Shown: positions 26,994 through 35,858, counted from the first letter of the stretch. The stretch is DNA of 64,000 nucleotides from Chitinophaga agri (GCF_010093065.1 NZ_CP048113.1:7830001-7894000), one strand, 5' to 3'. Notes: generated by a model not told the origin, from the letters alone. Numbers and translations: made by a program.

Positions 26994-27896
26994 CTATTTT
27001 TTCTTTGTTTTAACGGCCTTTTTGTCTGGACCACCCTGCTGGTTGCCCATAGTCGTTTCAGGCGTTTTTACCCCTTCTGATGGCTTTGCCGAGACCCTCG
27101 TAGGCACCGGAAGGTCTTCACCCTCCCCACCGTTGGACATTCTTACATTACCTATTAAGGGACCACTGACAATTTCTGTCTCTGACGTGCGCGCTACCTT
27201 AGTAGTTGAAGCCTGGGCTGCCAGGTTCACTGTGTCGCAGGAATTAAATACCAGGGTCAGGGCAGGCCTTAATGTAGAGACCACATACTCGCTGGAGGCG
27301 AACGCCAGGTTGACGTAATAGGTCTCTTTCTGCAGCCGGATACAGAATCCATGGCTACTGTCCGCTGGCAGGTCGATCATGTCCTGTACCAGCGCCGTCA
27401 CATCTACGGTTACGTGGTAATTCCAGGTTTGCGCTTCACCTCTGGAGCCCTGTAATGCAGTTTGGTGCATGAAACTGATGGATGGTCTTTTATTCCAGGT
27501 CACAGAATCCTCACTCCAGGGACTGGTAATGCGGTCAATAAAACAATCATTTGGACCTGTATTTCCCTGTTTAATAAAGATGCTGCTTTCCTTACCATAC
27601 AGGCTTAACGTAGCCTGGCTGACACGTGTACCACGCGGAATGTCCCTTAACTGCGTGAAGTCGATGAATGTACGGGAATAACCATCTTCTCCGCCTTGTC
27701 CGCCGTAAGTCCATCCGGAAGCAGAAAGCTCATCACGATGTCCAAAGTTCTTATCGGACCATGCAGGCAGATTAGTTTTGACAAAGACGGTGGCATCTTT
27801 CCCATTACAGGAATCTGGCCGGAATGTAAGTGTGGTTTGGGAGTAACCGGTAAGGGTTGACAGTAACAGGCCCAGCGCCAATACGGGAGGTCTCAT
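26994..27896 (-). CDS. secreted DNRLRE-domain protein
   Basis: 300 residues from the ATG at 27896 (MRPPVLALGLLLS), directly before the hydrophobic signal segment that ends GYSQ; longer in-frame starts upstream add an unlikely leader. One DNRLRE/TGF-beta-propeptide-like beta domain spans about 25-220 (TLTFRPDSCNGKDATVFVKT, RTFIDFTQLRDIPRGTRVSQ, SEDSVTWNKRPSI, VDVTALVQDMI). These beta-sandwich domains occur in secreted polymer-binding proteins. The last 80 residues are low complexity and end in a Lys-rich tail. No enzyme motif. A candidate -7 element (TATTTTCG) lies about 25 nt upstream of the start. Confidence 0.8.
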   Translation of the reverse strand: MRPPVLALGLLLSTLTGYSQTTLTFRPDSCNGKDATVFVKTNLPAWSDKNFGHRDELSASGWTYGGQGGEDGYSRTFIDFTQLRDIPRGTRVSQATLSLYGKESSIFIKQGNTGPNDCFIDRITSPWSEDSVTWNKRPSISFMHQTALQGSRGEAQTWNYHVTVDVTALVQDMIDLPADSSHGFCIRLQKETYYVNLAFASSEYVVSTLRPALTLVFNSCDTVNLAAQASTTKVARTSETEIVSGPLIGNVRMSNGGEGEDLPVPTRVSAKPSEGVKTPETTMGNQQGGPDKKAVKTKKK

Positions 27897-27946
27897 AAGT
27901 ATAGGTATTATTTCCAGCGAAAATAGACATAAAAACGGATTGCCCA

Positions 27947-27966
27947 TCCCGGGACTCAGTCCGGGA
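27947..27966. repeat. GC-rich inverted repeat upstream of the DNRLRE gene
   Basis: TCCCGG(G)ACT and AGTCCGGGA pair with a single bulged base and a 1-nt loop. No T-run follows on the minus strand, and it lies between two minus-strand genes, so it may be an operator or a weak terminator of the lipoprotein gene upstream. Confidence 0.4.
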
Positions 27967-28038
27967 CGGTGCAATCTGCTTATCTATATTGCTGCTGCGC
28001 TTCACAAGTGCGGCAGTATTATACAGTTAAGTGAACTT

Positions 28039-28914
28039 TTATGGCTGTGGGGCGGATGCAGTAGTGGTATAAAATACCGGCCATACGTTCGGTGCAGGTA
28101 CGCTGACGCCTTTATTTGCGCCTCTTACCTTACCATCCTGTCCGAAGTAATACATAGGCCATCCTTTGTACGTGATCTGTTTTTTGCCCAGCACGGTGAT
28201 GACGGTGAAATCTGCCTTGTTAAAGCCGGTTGGTACATTTTTCACTTCCGATACTTCATAGATCGGCCAGATAGCATTGTGTGCCTCGTCCGCATTCGTG
28301 AAGTTATTCGTGCCTGCTTTGTCGTTAGCAAACTTGTAGAGTGTTAGTCCACGGTCGTCTACCAGGTATTTGGAAGCGCCTGTGCCTGATGCAATTGTGC
28401 CGGTATTATCCAGCAGGTAGTCTTTTGCATCATTGCCACGCAACTGGAAATTAGCGACCATTACGGTATAGTCAGGTTTTGCTACGAACCAGATGGTGCC
28501 GACGTTATCGCCTTTGGTTTCACCCGCAGCAGCATCCTGCGCATAGTAGTATAAAGGCCAACCTTTATAGGCGGTTTGCTTCGAGCCATCGGGGCGGGTT
28601 ACGGTAGTAAAATCTGCTTTATTCAGCGAGCTGTCAATCGTGAGCGCAGCTTCTGCTACATAGAATGTTGGCCATATAGCAGCGCAACCATCTTTACACG
28701 TTGGCGTACCCTGTGCATCATTAGAAAAGAAGTATAATGTCTTGCCGGTGCTGTCAGTCAGTATAGCGCCAAATCTGGCATCGGTCGCAACTTTTACGGT
28801 TTTCTGCGGAACAGGCGGTGGTGTTGTGCCTCCATCGTTGTCGTCTTTTGAGCATGAAGTAGCCATTGTGGCAATCAGGAGCATTGCCACCATAGATCTT
28901 TTAAGGAAATACAT
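28039..28914 (-). CDS. lipoprotein with PF03640-type secreted repeats
   Basis: 291 residues. Lipobox MATSC (Cys21) after a short signal peptide, then a Pro-rich linker and four repeats of the secreted-repeat family. Each has the pattern GK-T-LYFFSNDAQGTPTC with Trp-Pro (AIWPTFYVAE, AIWPIYEVSE) alternating with YKGWPLYYYAQD and YKGWPMYYFGQD. The family is widespread in actinobacteria and Bacteroidota, where it is often annotated only as a lipoprotein of unknown function; links to redox or metal stress have been suggested but are not shown here. It is divergent from the NmrA-like gene with about 200 bp between starts. Confidence 0.85.
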   Translation of the reverse strand: MYFLKRSMVAMLLIATMATSCSKDDNDGGTTPPPVPQKTVKVATDARFGAILTDSTGKTLYFFSNDAQGTPTCKDGCAAIWPTFYVAEAALTIDSSLNKADFTTVTRPDGSKQTAYKGWPLYYYAQDAAAGETKGDNVGTIWFVAKPDYTVMVANFQLRGNDAKDYLLDNTGTIASGTGASKYLVDDRGLTLYKFANDKAGTNNFTNADEAHNAIWPIYEVSEVKNVPTGFNKADFTVITVLGKKQITYKGWPMYYFGQDGKVRGANKGVSVPAPNVWPVFYTTTASAPQP

Positions 28915-29079
28915 GGTGATTAGAAATTTTTAAATAAGCAAATTGTGAGCACTTGTGTCAACTAGTTAATACGAGAGAGAAATAGAAAGGTTGCCTGAAG
29001 AAGAATAAAAATTTAGTTCCTGATTCCCAATTCCGGATTGAATTTCGTTTTCTTACAATTTTAAAAACTCAACTGGTCC

Positions 29080-29095
29080 TAGTTTTGACATGTCA
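29080..29095 (+). promoter_or_regulatory. promoter of the NmrA-like gene with overlapping palindrome
   Basis: Exact -7 element TAGTTTTG (29080-29087) followed by the perfect palindrome TGACATGTCA (29086-29095), about 17 nt before the ATG. A protein at the palindrome would cover the transcription start. The -33 element is unclear. Confidence 0.6.
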
Positions 29096-29111
29096 TTTAA
29101 AACATAATAAC

Positions 29112-29990
29112 ATGTCAACACAACAACCTGCTACTATTTTGATCACCGGAGCTACAGGCAATATCGGTAAAGAACTGATCGCCCGTTTATCTGCGCAGGG
29201 TATACCTTTTAAGGCGATGGTACGCTCTATTGAAAAGGCAAAGGACCTGGAAAAGCTGCCCGGCATTACCCTGGTACAGGGAAATTTTGATGATCCGCAT
29301 TCTCTCAACACGGCGCTGCATGGCATAGAGAAAGCCTTTCTGCTGACCAACTCCTCCGAACAGGCGGAAGCACAGCAGATCACTTTTGTGCAGGCAGCTA
29401 AAGGCGCCGGGGTAAGACATATAGTGAAGTTATCACAATGGGCAGCAGATGAGCATTCTCCTGTACGCTTCCTGCGATATCATGCAGCTGTTGAAGCAGC
29501 TGTTAAGGAAACGGGAATAGCCTATACTTTCCTGCGTCCTAATCTGTTCATGCAGGGGTTGCTGGGCTTTAGGGATGTAATAAGATCGGGGCATAAATTC
29601 TTTGCGAGTGCAGGCGATGCAAAGATCTCGCTGATCGATGTTCGTGATATTGCAGCTGTAGCTGCCGTTGTGTTAACGGGTGACGGACATGAGAACAAGA
29701 CCTATGACCTCACCGGTCCTGCATCGCTGACACACCATCAGCTGGCAGATGTTTTTTCTCAGGTGCTCGGGCATCAGATCACTTTCGTCGATGTGCCGGC
29801 ACCTGCTATGAAAGAGGCGCTGCTGGGGGCCGGATTTCCGGAATGGCAGGCGGATGGATTGCTCGAGGATTATACGCACTATCGTTTAAATGAGGCGGCG
29901 GAAGTCCTTCCTACAGTAGCGGAGGTGACCGGACATCCGCCGCACACATTCGAACAGTTTGTGACCGATCATGCGTTTTTATTCAGATAA
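29112..29990 (+). CDS. NmrA-like NAD(P)-binding reductase (atypical SDR)
   Basis: 292 residues from the ATG at 29112 (MSTQQPATILITGATG); the in-frame ATG at 29085 overlaps the promoter and is unlikely. The Rossmann motif is ITGATGNIGKEL (9-20). MVRS after strand 2 suggests NADPH preference; the rest follows the NmrA/QOR2 pattern (FLLTNSSEQAEAQ, HIVKLSQWAAD, YTFLRPNLFMQGLL, YDLTGPASLTHHQLADVFSQ). It probably acts as a cytoplasmic quinone or small-carbonyl reductase, or a redox sensor. The usual catalytic Tyr-x3-Lys is not evident, as normal in NmrA-like members. The stop lies one base from the stop of the convergent small gene. Confidence 0.9.
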   Translation: MSTQQPATILITGATGNIGKELIARLSAQGIPFKAMVRSIEKAKDLEKLPGITLVQGNFDDPHSLNTALHGIEKAFLLTNSSEQAEAQQITFVQAAKGAGVRHIVKLSQWAADEHSPVRFLRYHAAVEAAVKETGIAYTFLRPNLFMQGLLGFRDVIRSGHKFFASAGDAKISLIDVRDIAAVAAVVLTGDGHENKTYDLTGPASLTHHQLADVFSQVLGHQITFVDVPAPAMKEALLGAGFPEWQADGLLEDYTHYRLNEAAEVLPTVAEVTGHPPHTFEQFVTDHAFLFR

Positions 29991-29991
29991 A

Positions 29992-30267
29992 TTATGCTTT
30001 ACCACCTTTGAACTGAGGAGGGAATAAACTGATCTGCTGCCATATGACATCTGCGATCGCTCTTCCTTCCTCATTCAGTTCTTTTGTCTCAAACTGTGGT
30101 TGTTCACTGTCATCGTCTTTGATGATGTCAAAGTGATCAGGAAATCTTACTGCGGATTTATCAAGTGGTTTCACATGATAAACGGTTGCATGCTGTAGTC
30201 TCTCAAAAGCAACATCATACATGTAATGCTGATCATTATAGGATACCGTGATTTGGCGGGTCATCAT
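29992..30267 (-). CDS. small hypothetical protein
   Basis: 91 residues, starting MMTRQITVSYNDQHYMYDVA; the second ATG one codon in is equally possible. No signal peptide or membrane segment. The first half looks beta-stranded, then an acidic linker (IIKDDDSEQPQF) and a C-terminal helix (AIADVIWQQISLF). General build resembles the 81-residue protein at 2074-2319. Convergent with the NmrA-like gene (stops one base apart). Unknown function. Confidence 0.65.
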   Translation of the reverse strand: MMTRQITVSYNDQHYMYDVAFERLQHATVYHVKPLDKSAVRFPDHFDIIKDDDSEQPQFETKELNEEGRAIADVIWQQISLFPPQFKGGKA

Positions 30268-30348
30268 AAGCTATGTTTATAAGCGTAATATGCAACAACC
30301 AGACCACGGAGAACGGTCACGACTGTTGTTGTTAACTAGAGATTAGAT

Positions 30349-31992
30349 CTATTTCCCTCCATACTGACTGTCCAGGAACTGATACCGGGCTCTCGTATTT
30401 TCCTTCTTCATCCCTGACTGTACATCAATGTTCATATACCGAGAATCCGGAGTGGCGTCTTGTTCCCATTTGGGTACACCCGGGCCATTCGGATTACCGG
30501 TCTTAACAAAATTGGCGAAATAGTTCAGCATGGTATTGGAAACTGTGTAATCATCTTTTGTCCAGGCATATACCTTGTTATGTTGCAGGTTGCCCATGGC
30601 GTATTCGATCTCTGCTGCATGGGGAGCCCCTTTTAACGGGGCAGCCTGTTTAGGTTGCGGCGCATTAGTTTTGATCACGCCACCGGCCAATCCTGGCTGC
30701 GCATTACCCATTTTAGGCGTCATATCCGGTCGCGGACGTGAGAATATGTAACGGTATACCGGCTGCTGGCTGGTAGATCTATGCAGATCAGCCCATTTCC
30801 AGGTACTATAGACGATGAAGCGGTCGCTGGCCAGGTCCGTAGCGGATGCAATGACCTGTTCAGGTGTGCCGCCCGGATAAAGCTGTAAAACTTCGTCTGT
30901 GTTATTGGGATAGAGTTCGGTGATCTTTTTGACGTAGTTGTCCGTAGTAGGGTCATCCTTCCACATGAGGGCCCTGTAGGGCAGCTCTGCCGAGTTCCAG
31001 CCTGCCAGTAGCGGAATGTGCGCCTGTTCTCCGGCAGCGTAGATATCTACAGGCTTTTTGGGCAATACGTAGCCGTCCACATTACAGGCCAGCGGAGGAA
31101 TGCCCGGGCCGGAAGCTTTTCTAAGCAGCTCTTCCGCAGGAATTGCCCGCAGGGCTTCCAGTGAGTTGGCACCAACGGCGTTGGCAAAGGCGACACCGTT
31201 CTTTTCAGCTTCTTCCCTGCTGAGTGGGGCCATGGTAGGGAAGATCATAGCGCCACTTTCCCCGATCGCGCCATGAATGAGTTCTTTGGACAGAGGAGAC
31301 GCCATTAGGGCGGACACAGAAATGGAACCGGCAGATTCCCCGGCGATGGTCACCCGTTTCGGGTCGCCGCCAAAGGCAGCAATGTTCTTCTGTACCCATG
31401 CCAGGGCTGCCTGCTGGTCCAGCAGGGTGTAGTTGCCGGACGCATGATAGGACGCTTCTTTCGACAGATCAGGATGTGCCAGTAAGCCGAACACGCCGAG
31501 GCGGTAGTTAACAGTCAGGGAGATAATACCTTTCCTGGCCATGCTTTCTCCGTCATACCGCGCTTCGGAGCCATCTCCGGCCACCATACCGCCACCATAG
31601 AAGTAGACCAGTACCGGAAGCTTTTTGCCCGCAGCGTTGGCTGGAGCCCATACGTTCAGGTAGAGGCAGTCCTCACTCATACCGTCCGACCGGAAGCCCA
31701 TATCTCCGAAGATATTGCCCTGCATGGCCCGCGGACCGAAATGATCGGCCTTCAGGATAGTATCCCAGGATCTTTCCGGCTGAGGGGCCTTCCAGCGTAA
31801 AGCGCCCACAGGAGGTTGTGCATAGGGAATACCTTTGAAACTCTGAATGCCGGTCGCAGGGGAAAGTACACCCTGTATCCGTCCGCTCTGGATCTTTACC
31901 ACAGCGGGGGACGCCGCGGTCTTTTTCTGCGCCATGCCTGGTAGCCAGCTTAGCTGAGTCAGCAGGAGGAGTGAAAAACAGTATGATTTCAT
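30349..31992 (-). CDS. type-B carboxylesterase, exported
   Basis: 547 residues from the ATG at 31992 (MKSYCFSLLLLTQ), with a signal peptide ending near GMAQ. Carboxylesterase/para-nitrobenzyl esterase fold: SFKGIPYAQPPVGALRW (51-67), EDCLYLNVW (107-115), oxyanion loop FYGGGMVAG (131-139), nucleophile elbow GESAGS (Ser220), acid Glu336 in GWNSAELPYR and His458 in GAPHAAEIEYAM. All triad residues are present. The substrate is unknown; such enzymes cleave carboxylic esters, often acylated sugars or aromatic esters. It is divergent from the gluconate dehydrogenase subunit 3/GMC pair, with about 120 bp between. Confidence 0.92.
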   Translation of the reverse strand: MKSYCFSLLLLTQLSWLPGMAQKKTAASPAVVKIQSGRIQGVLSPATGIQSFKGIPYAQPPVGALRWKAPQPERSWDTILKADHFGPRAMQGNIFGDMGFRSDGMSEDCLYLNVWAPANAAGKKLPVLVYFYGGGMVAGDGSEARYDGESMARKGIISLTVNYRLGVFGLLAHPDLSKEASYHASGNYTLLDQQAALAWVQKNIAAFGGDPKRVTIAGESAGSISVSALMASPLSKELIHGAIGESGAMIFPTMAPLSREEAEKNGVAFANAVGANSLEALRAIPAEELLRKASGPGIPPLACNVDGYVLPKKPVDIYAAGEQAHIPLLAGWNSAELPYRALMWKDDPTTDNYVKKITELYPNNTDEVLQLYPGGTPEQVIASATDLASDRFIVYSTWKWADLHRSTSQQPVYRYIFSRPRPDMTPKMGNAQPGLAGGVIKTNAPQPKQAAPLKGAPHAAEIEYAMGNLQHNKVYAWTKDDYTVSNTMLNYFANFVKTGNPNGPGVPKWEQDATPDSRYMNIDVQSGMKKENTRARYQFLDSQYGGK

Positions 31993-32113
31993 AACATGTA
32001 AATTGTTAAAATGTAGTATCGCCCAATTTACTACATCGAAAATTATCAAACAATTGGCTTGGAAATATTAATTTTAACGTCTACCTTATTGCCACTTATG
32101 TAAACGATAATTC

Positions 32114-32665
32114 ATGCTAGTAAACAGACGAACCGCGTTAAAACAGGTCCTGGTCGTCTCTGCGGGGCTGGCGTTACTGCCATCCTGTCTGAGGAAAACG
32201 ACTCCAGCTTCTATCACATTAAAAAATATAGCGGTAGATGGGGAAGGGGAGAATATGCTGGCATTGCTGGCTGATACACTTATTCCAACTACATCCACTC
32301 CTGGTGCTAAGGATGTCAAGGCACATCTGTTTGCCCTGACGATGGTGGACGATTGCTTTAAGAAGGACGATCAGCAGAAATGGCTGACTGGTATGAAGGC
32401 ATTCTCCGCGCTGAGCGAGAAGAACAATGGTAAATCCTTCGGTGATAGTACACCGGAAGCAAGAAAGACCCTGCTGGAACTACTGGAAAAATCCAAGCCG
32501 GAGGATGGGGAAGCGGCTTACTTCTACCATGCGACAAAACGCCTGATCGTTCAGGGGTACACTAATTCAGAATATTATCTTACCAAAGTACAGGTATACG
32601 AACTGGTGCCAGGTCGTTTCTATGGGAGCGTACCTGTTAAACCAGCAGGCAGAAAAACTGCGTAA
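32114..32665 (+). CDS. gluconate 2-dehydrogenase subunit 3 family protein
   Basis: 183 residues. The N-terminus NRRTALKQVLVVSAGLALLPSC combines a twin-arginine-like motif with a lipobox-like end (Cys25), so it is probably exported by Tat and may be lipidated. The remainder is the helical subunit 3 domain (LALLADTLIPTTSTPGAKDV, then TPEARKTLLELLEK, FYHATKRLIVQGYTNSEYY). This small subunit accompanies an FAD-containing GMC oxidoreductase and helps its export and stability. The partner gene follows after 11 nt. In Bacteroidota such pairs are linked to glycoside or sugar oxidation; the substrate here is unknown. Confidence 0.9.
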   Translation: MLVNRRTALKQVLVVSAGLALLPSCLRKTTPASITLKNIAVDGEGENMLALLADTLIPTTSTPGAKDVKAHLFALTMVDDCFKKDDQQKWLTGMKAFSALSEKNNGKSFGDSTPEARKTLLELLEKSKPEDGEAAYFYHATKRLIVQGYTNSEYYLTKVQVYELVPGRFYGSVPVKPAGRKTA

Positions 32666-32676
32666 CAGAGATTATT

Positions 32677-34386
32677 ATGGCGAATATTAATACGGGCGCT
32701 CAGGACCGCACATTTGATGCGATCGTGATAGGATCGGGAATCAGTGGCGGATGGGCTGCAAAAGAGTTTACGGAAAAAGGCCTGAAAACACTGGTCCTGG
32801 AAAGAGGCCGCGATGTAAAACACCTGAAAGACTATCCCACCACAAACATGTATCCCTGGGAATTTAAACACAGGGGGCAGATACCGGAAGCTATTAAGGA
32901 AGAAGCTCCTGTTGTGAGCCGCTGTTATGCCTTCAAGGAAGATGCGATGCATTTCTTCGTGAAGGATAAAGAGCATCCTTACGAACAGGATAAACCTTTT
33001 GACTGGATCCGAGGATACCAGGTGGGTGGTAAATCGCTGCTATGGGCAAGACAAACACAACGCTGGAGTGATTATGACTTCGAAGGTCCTGCAAGGGACG
33101 GATTCGCGGTCGACTGGCCGATCCGCTATGCTGATATTGCACCATGGTATAGCTATGTAGAGAAATTTGTTGGTATCTCTGGTAACAAAGACGGACTGGA
33201 TAACCTGCCTGATGGTGAGTTCCTGCCGGCAATGGAGATGACTGCCGTTGAGAAATATTTTCAGGGATTTGTATCAAAGAACTACAAAGACCGCAACGTG
33301 ATCTATGGTCGTTGTGCACACCTTTCTGAGCCACAGCCGATCCACATCGAGCAGGGCAGGGTGAAGTGCCAGAAAAGGAACCTCTGTCAGCGTGGCTGTC
33401 CGTTTGGTGGTTACTTTAGCAGTAACTCCTCTACATTGCCATGGGCAGAGAAAACCGGTAACCTGACCCTACGTCCGGACGCTGTGGTACACTCTATCAT
33501 TTACGATGAACAGAAGGGGAAAGCAACCGGTGTACGTGTGGTGGATGCGAAGACGAAAGAAACGACCGAGTATTATGCCCGTGTTATTTTCGTGAACGCG
33601 GCTGCGATCAATTCTAACCTGATACTGCTTAACTCCACTTCCAGCCGCTTCCCACAGGGATTGGGCAATGATAGTGGCGTACTGGGAAAGTACTTCGCGT
33701 TTCATAACTACCGTGCTACCATTTACGCAGACTATGACGGTTTTATGGATGTGACCACCGAAGGTCGTCGTCCTACGAGTGCTTACATACCCCGTTTCCG
33801 CAACGTGAAGAAACAGGAAACGGACTTCCTCCGCGGTTATGCAGCCGGCTTCGATACTGGTCGCCGAAAGTGGAACAGCCAGGATGGGGTGGGTACCAGC
33901 CTGAAAGATCAGCTGTTCAACGAAGAGATGGGCAACTGGTATGTAGGCTCCCACATGATGGGTGAGACGATCCCGAAAGAGATCAGTCAGCTGACACTGG
34001 ATAAAGCAAAGAAAGATGAATGGGGTATGCCTGTCATACATATTAACCTCGGCTACGACGATAATGATGAGAAGATGATCAAGGATTTCCATGAGCAGAT
34101 GACAGAGATGTATACGAAAGCAGGCTTTACCAATATCCGTACAGGCGATTCCAAACAGGCGCCTGGACTGGACATCCATGAGATGGGCGGCGCACGTATG
34201 GGTAAAGACCCGAAAACGTCTGTACTGAACAAATGGAACCAGATGCACGATGTGAAGAACGTGTTTGTGACAGACGGCGCTTGTATGACTTCCACATCCA
34301 CACAGAACCCGTCCCTGACGTATATGGCACTGACCGCAAGGGCGGTGGACTATGCGGTAGGACAGATGAAGAGAGGCGATTTGTAA
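32677..34386 (+). CDS. GMC family FAD-dependent sugar/alcohol dehydrogenase with likely 3Fe-4S motif
   Basis: 569 residues, no own signal peptide (export probably by partner on Tat). FAD-binding GSGISGG (19-25) and LERGRD, then WIRGYQVGGKSLLWARQTQR. A C-x5-C-x3-C motif lies at Cys231, Cys237 and Cys241 (CQKRNLCQRGC), the spacing known for the [3Fe-4S] site of bacterial FAD glucose and fructose dehydrogenases. Catalytic region: HEMGGARMG and TSTQNPSLTYMAL near the C-terminus. It forms a two-gene unit with the subunit 3 gene and ends at a strong terminator. Electron acceptor (a cytochrome) is not encoded next to it. Likely oxidises a sugar or glycoside at the periplasmic face. Confidence 0.92.
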   Translation: MANINTGAQDRTFDAIVIGSGISGGWAAKEFTEKGLKTLVLERGRDVKHLKDYPTTNMYPWEFKHRGQIPEAIKEEAPVVSRCYAFKEDAMHFFVKDKEHPYEQDKPFDWIRGYQVGGKSLLWARQTQRWSDYDFEGPARDGFAVDWPIRYADIAPWYSYVEKFVGISGNKDGLDNLPDGEFLPAMEMTAVEKYFQGFVSKNYKDRNVIYGRCAHLSEPQPIHIEQGRVKCQKRNLCQRGCPFGGYFSSNSSTLPWAEKTGNLTLRPDAVVHSIIYDEQKGKATGVRVVDAKTKETTEYYARVIFVNAAAINSNLILLNSTSSRFPQGLGNDSGVLGKYFAFHNYRATIYADYDGFMDVTTEGRRPTSAYIPRFRNVKKQETDFLRGYAAGFDTGRRKWNSQDGVGTSLKDQLFNEEMGNWYVGSHMMGETIPKEISQLTLDKAKKDEWGMPVIHINLGYDDNDEKMIKDFHEQMTEMYTKAGFTNIRTGDSKQAPGLDIHEMGGARMGKDPKTSVLNKWNQMHDVKNVFVTDGACMTSTSTQNPSLTYMALTARAVDYAVGQMKRGDL

Positions 34387-34407
34387 CAGATTAGTAATAA
34401 TAAAGTC

Positions 34408-34445
34408 AAAGGGCGTGTGCTGATAGCAGTACACGCCCTTTAACT
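34408..34445. terminator. bidirectional terminator
   Basis: AAAGGGCGTGT and ACACGCCCTTT pair around a 13-nt loop, with a T-run after. It lies between the GMC gene and the convergent membrane-protein gene. Confidence 0.85.
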
Positions 34446-34462
34446 TTATTATCATCTGCCAG

Positions 34463-35437
34463 CTAGGGAACGGCTACCATTTCAATCAGCATACCTCTTT
34501 TGCCACTGTGGGTTTGCATGAATTGAATCAGCACATTATCTCCTGGCTTAAAGGGTAAAGGGCTGATATGCATCAGTGAGCCATCACCTAGTCGGTGGAA
34601 CGTACGGCGCTCGGTTCTTTTCCCGTTTTTTAACTGTAACCCCAGTACTTCCGTCACAGTTGTATAAATGACAATCTTGTGGGTAGATGTTTTTGCTACC
34701 CAGTTGCCATGGGCCACTATTCCCAGACCAATTAGCAGGACTGGGCCGGCGCCAATGGTGAGGATGAGCCAAAGGTGCTCCCATTTAAAACCGGTAGCGA
34801 ATGCCAGTATCAGGGATATGACCACCGCCACTCCAAAAAGGCAACCTACGGCGCTGGCACTATCTCTGATGATTTTCTTCCTGTCTTTTTCTTCCACCGG
34901 CACCACATCTTCCCGCAGGGAGTATTGATGATAGCGTATATCCAGCAGTATATTGACGCCAGGGTCAAACTCCACATAAGATAATTTAACAGGTATATGT
35001 GTTAGTGTCACGATGTCGTCAATAATACGTTTATAACGGAAGTGTGCCGGATGGTATCCTGTGCCACTGGCAATGTACAGGTCAAGGTGATAATTAGTGA
35101 AGTGATAGCGTATTAGTTTGCGGTCAATTAGCTCTGCCCGCACTAGCTGGTCGGTGACTATCTGCTTTTGATGACCATGTGCCGGCATATTGAAGTAAGC
35201 GTGATATTTCTTCCGCTGGCGCAGGCCGTAAACGATCAGTATAATACCTGGAATAAAGAAGAAGCTGGCGAATATAAGCAGGATCGGCGCTGATAATACG
35301 AGTAGACCGAAGATGATGCCTGTAATACTTAATACACTGCCGACTATCAGCAAGCCTTTGATGCCTATCTCGTTCGGTTGCTTTAGCTGTTTTAAAATAT
35401 TGATCTCCGCTTCTGTTAATAGGGTCGTAGTGCGCAT
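34463..35437 (-). CDS. four-helix membrane protein of unknown function
   Basis: 324 residues. Two N-terminal membrane helices (about 27-48 and 50-71) end in a basic RQRKK patch, a soluble middle part follows (72-190), then two more helices (about 194-215 and 222-245) and a beta-rich C-terminal domain (HKIVIYTTVTEVLGLQL, FHRLGDGSLMHISPLPFKPG, DNVLIQFMQT). I do not recognise a family. The C-terminal domain has a decayed relative immediately upstream (35520-35790), showing local duplication. Monocistronic, closed by the shared terminator with the GMC gene. Confidence 0.75.
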   Translation of the reverse strand: MRTTTLLTEAEINILKQLKQPNEIGIKGLLIVGSVLSITGIIFGLLVLSAPILLIFASFFFIPGIILIVYGLRQRKKYHAYFNMPAHGHQKQIVTDQLVRAELIDRKLIRYHFTNYHLDLYIASGTGYHPAHFRYKRIIDDIVTLTHIPVKLSYVEFDPGVNILLDIRYHQYSLREDVVPVEEKDRKKIIRDSASAVGCLFGVAVVISLILAFATGFKWEHLWLILTIGAGPVLLIGLGIVAHGNWVAKTSTHKIVIYTTVTEVLGLQLKNGKRTERRTFHRLGDGSLMHISPLPFKPGDNVLIQFMQTHSGKRGMLIEMVAVP

Positions 35438-35858
35438 GGATTATGATTCGGGCTACATTTTTTAATCATGCCGGAAGATAAAGATTATCTGCAAAATGAC
35501 AAGTGACTGCTAGGAAGAACTATTGCTTCGTAATGCTGATGAGTGGCCCTCTGGTACCATCCTGTTTTACCAGGAACTGTATCAGTATATTGTCTCCGAT
35601 GCAGCCGCCTGTTATTGTTACCGGTAACAGTGTTCCGTTTCCAAGCCGGTAGTGCGTTTTTTCACCATGTCAATCCATTCCCCTATAGAGCCATCTGGTA
35701 GTAAAGGGAACTGTATCTCAGGAACAGGCTACAAACAGGTATTAAATAATCGGGCAGGTATTGCGTCGTCAGCATCTGTATATTATTCATAGGTCAGGTT
35801 CGGAACCTAAAGGTAGCGAAATATCTTACATCAGGAAGATGACCGGGGGCGGGTAGGA
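35438..35858. other. intergenic region with decayed paralogue
   Basis: Contains only the pseudogene at 35520-35790 and the flanking promoter DNA for the membrane-protein gene at 34463-35437. Confidence 0.6.
35520..35790 (-). pseudogene. frameshifted paralogue of the C-terminal domain of the 34463-35437 gene
   Basis: Read on the minus strand, the last part gives HYRLGNGTLLPVTITGG, then DNILIQFLVKQDGTRGPLI, ending ITKQ at TAG (35520-35522). This lines up with FHRLGDGSLMHISPLPF, then DNVLIQFMQTHSGKRGMLI of the intact neighbour. Upstream, a different frame reads EIQFPLLPDGSIGEWIDMVKK and joins it across a run of six A residues (about 35655-35665), so a one-base indel there broke the frame. A further upstream ATG (35788-35790) is in yet another frame. 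The result is a short duplicate with at least two frameshifts. Confidence 0.7.

Noticed and set aside
33469..34455. 328-codon minus-strand frame opposite the GMC oxidoreductase
   Set aside because: The GMC gene on the plus strand has complete family motifs; the antisense frame has His- and Cys-rich, domain-free translation.
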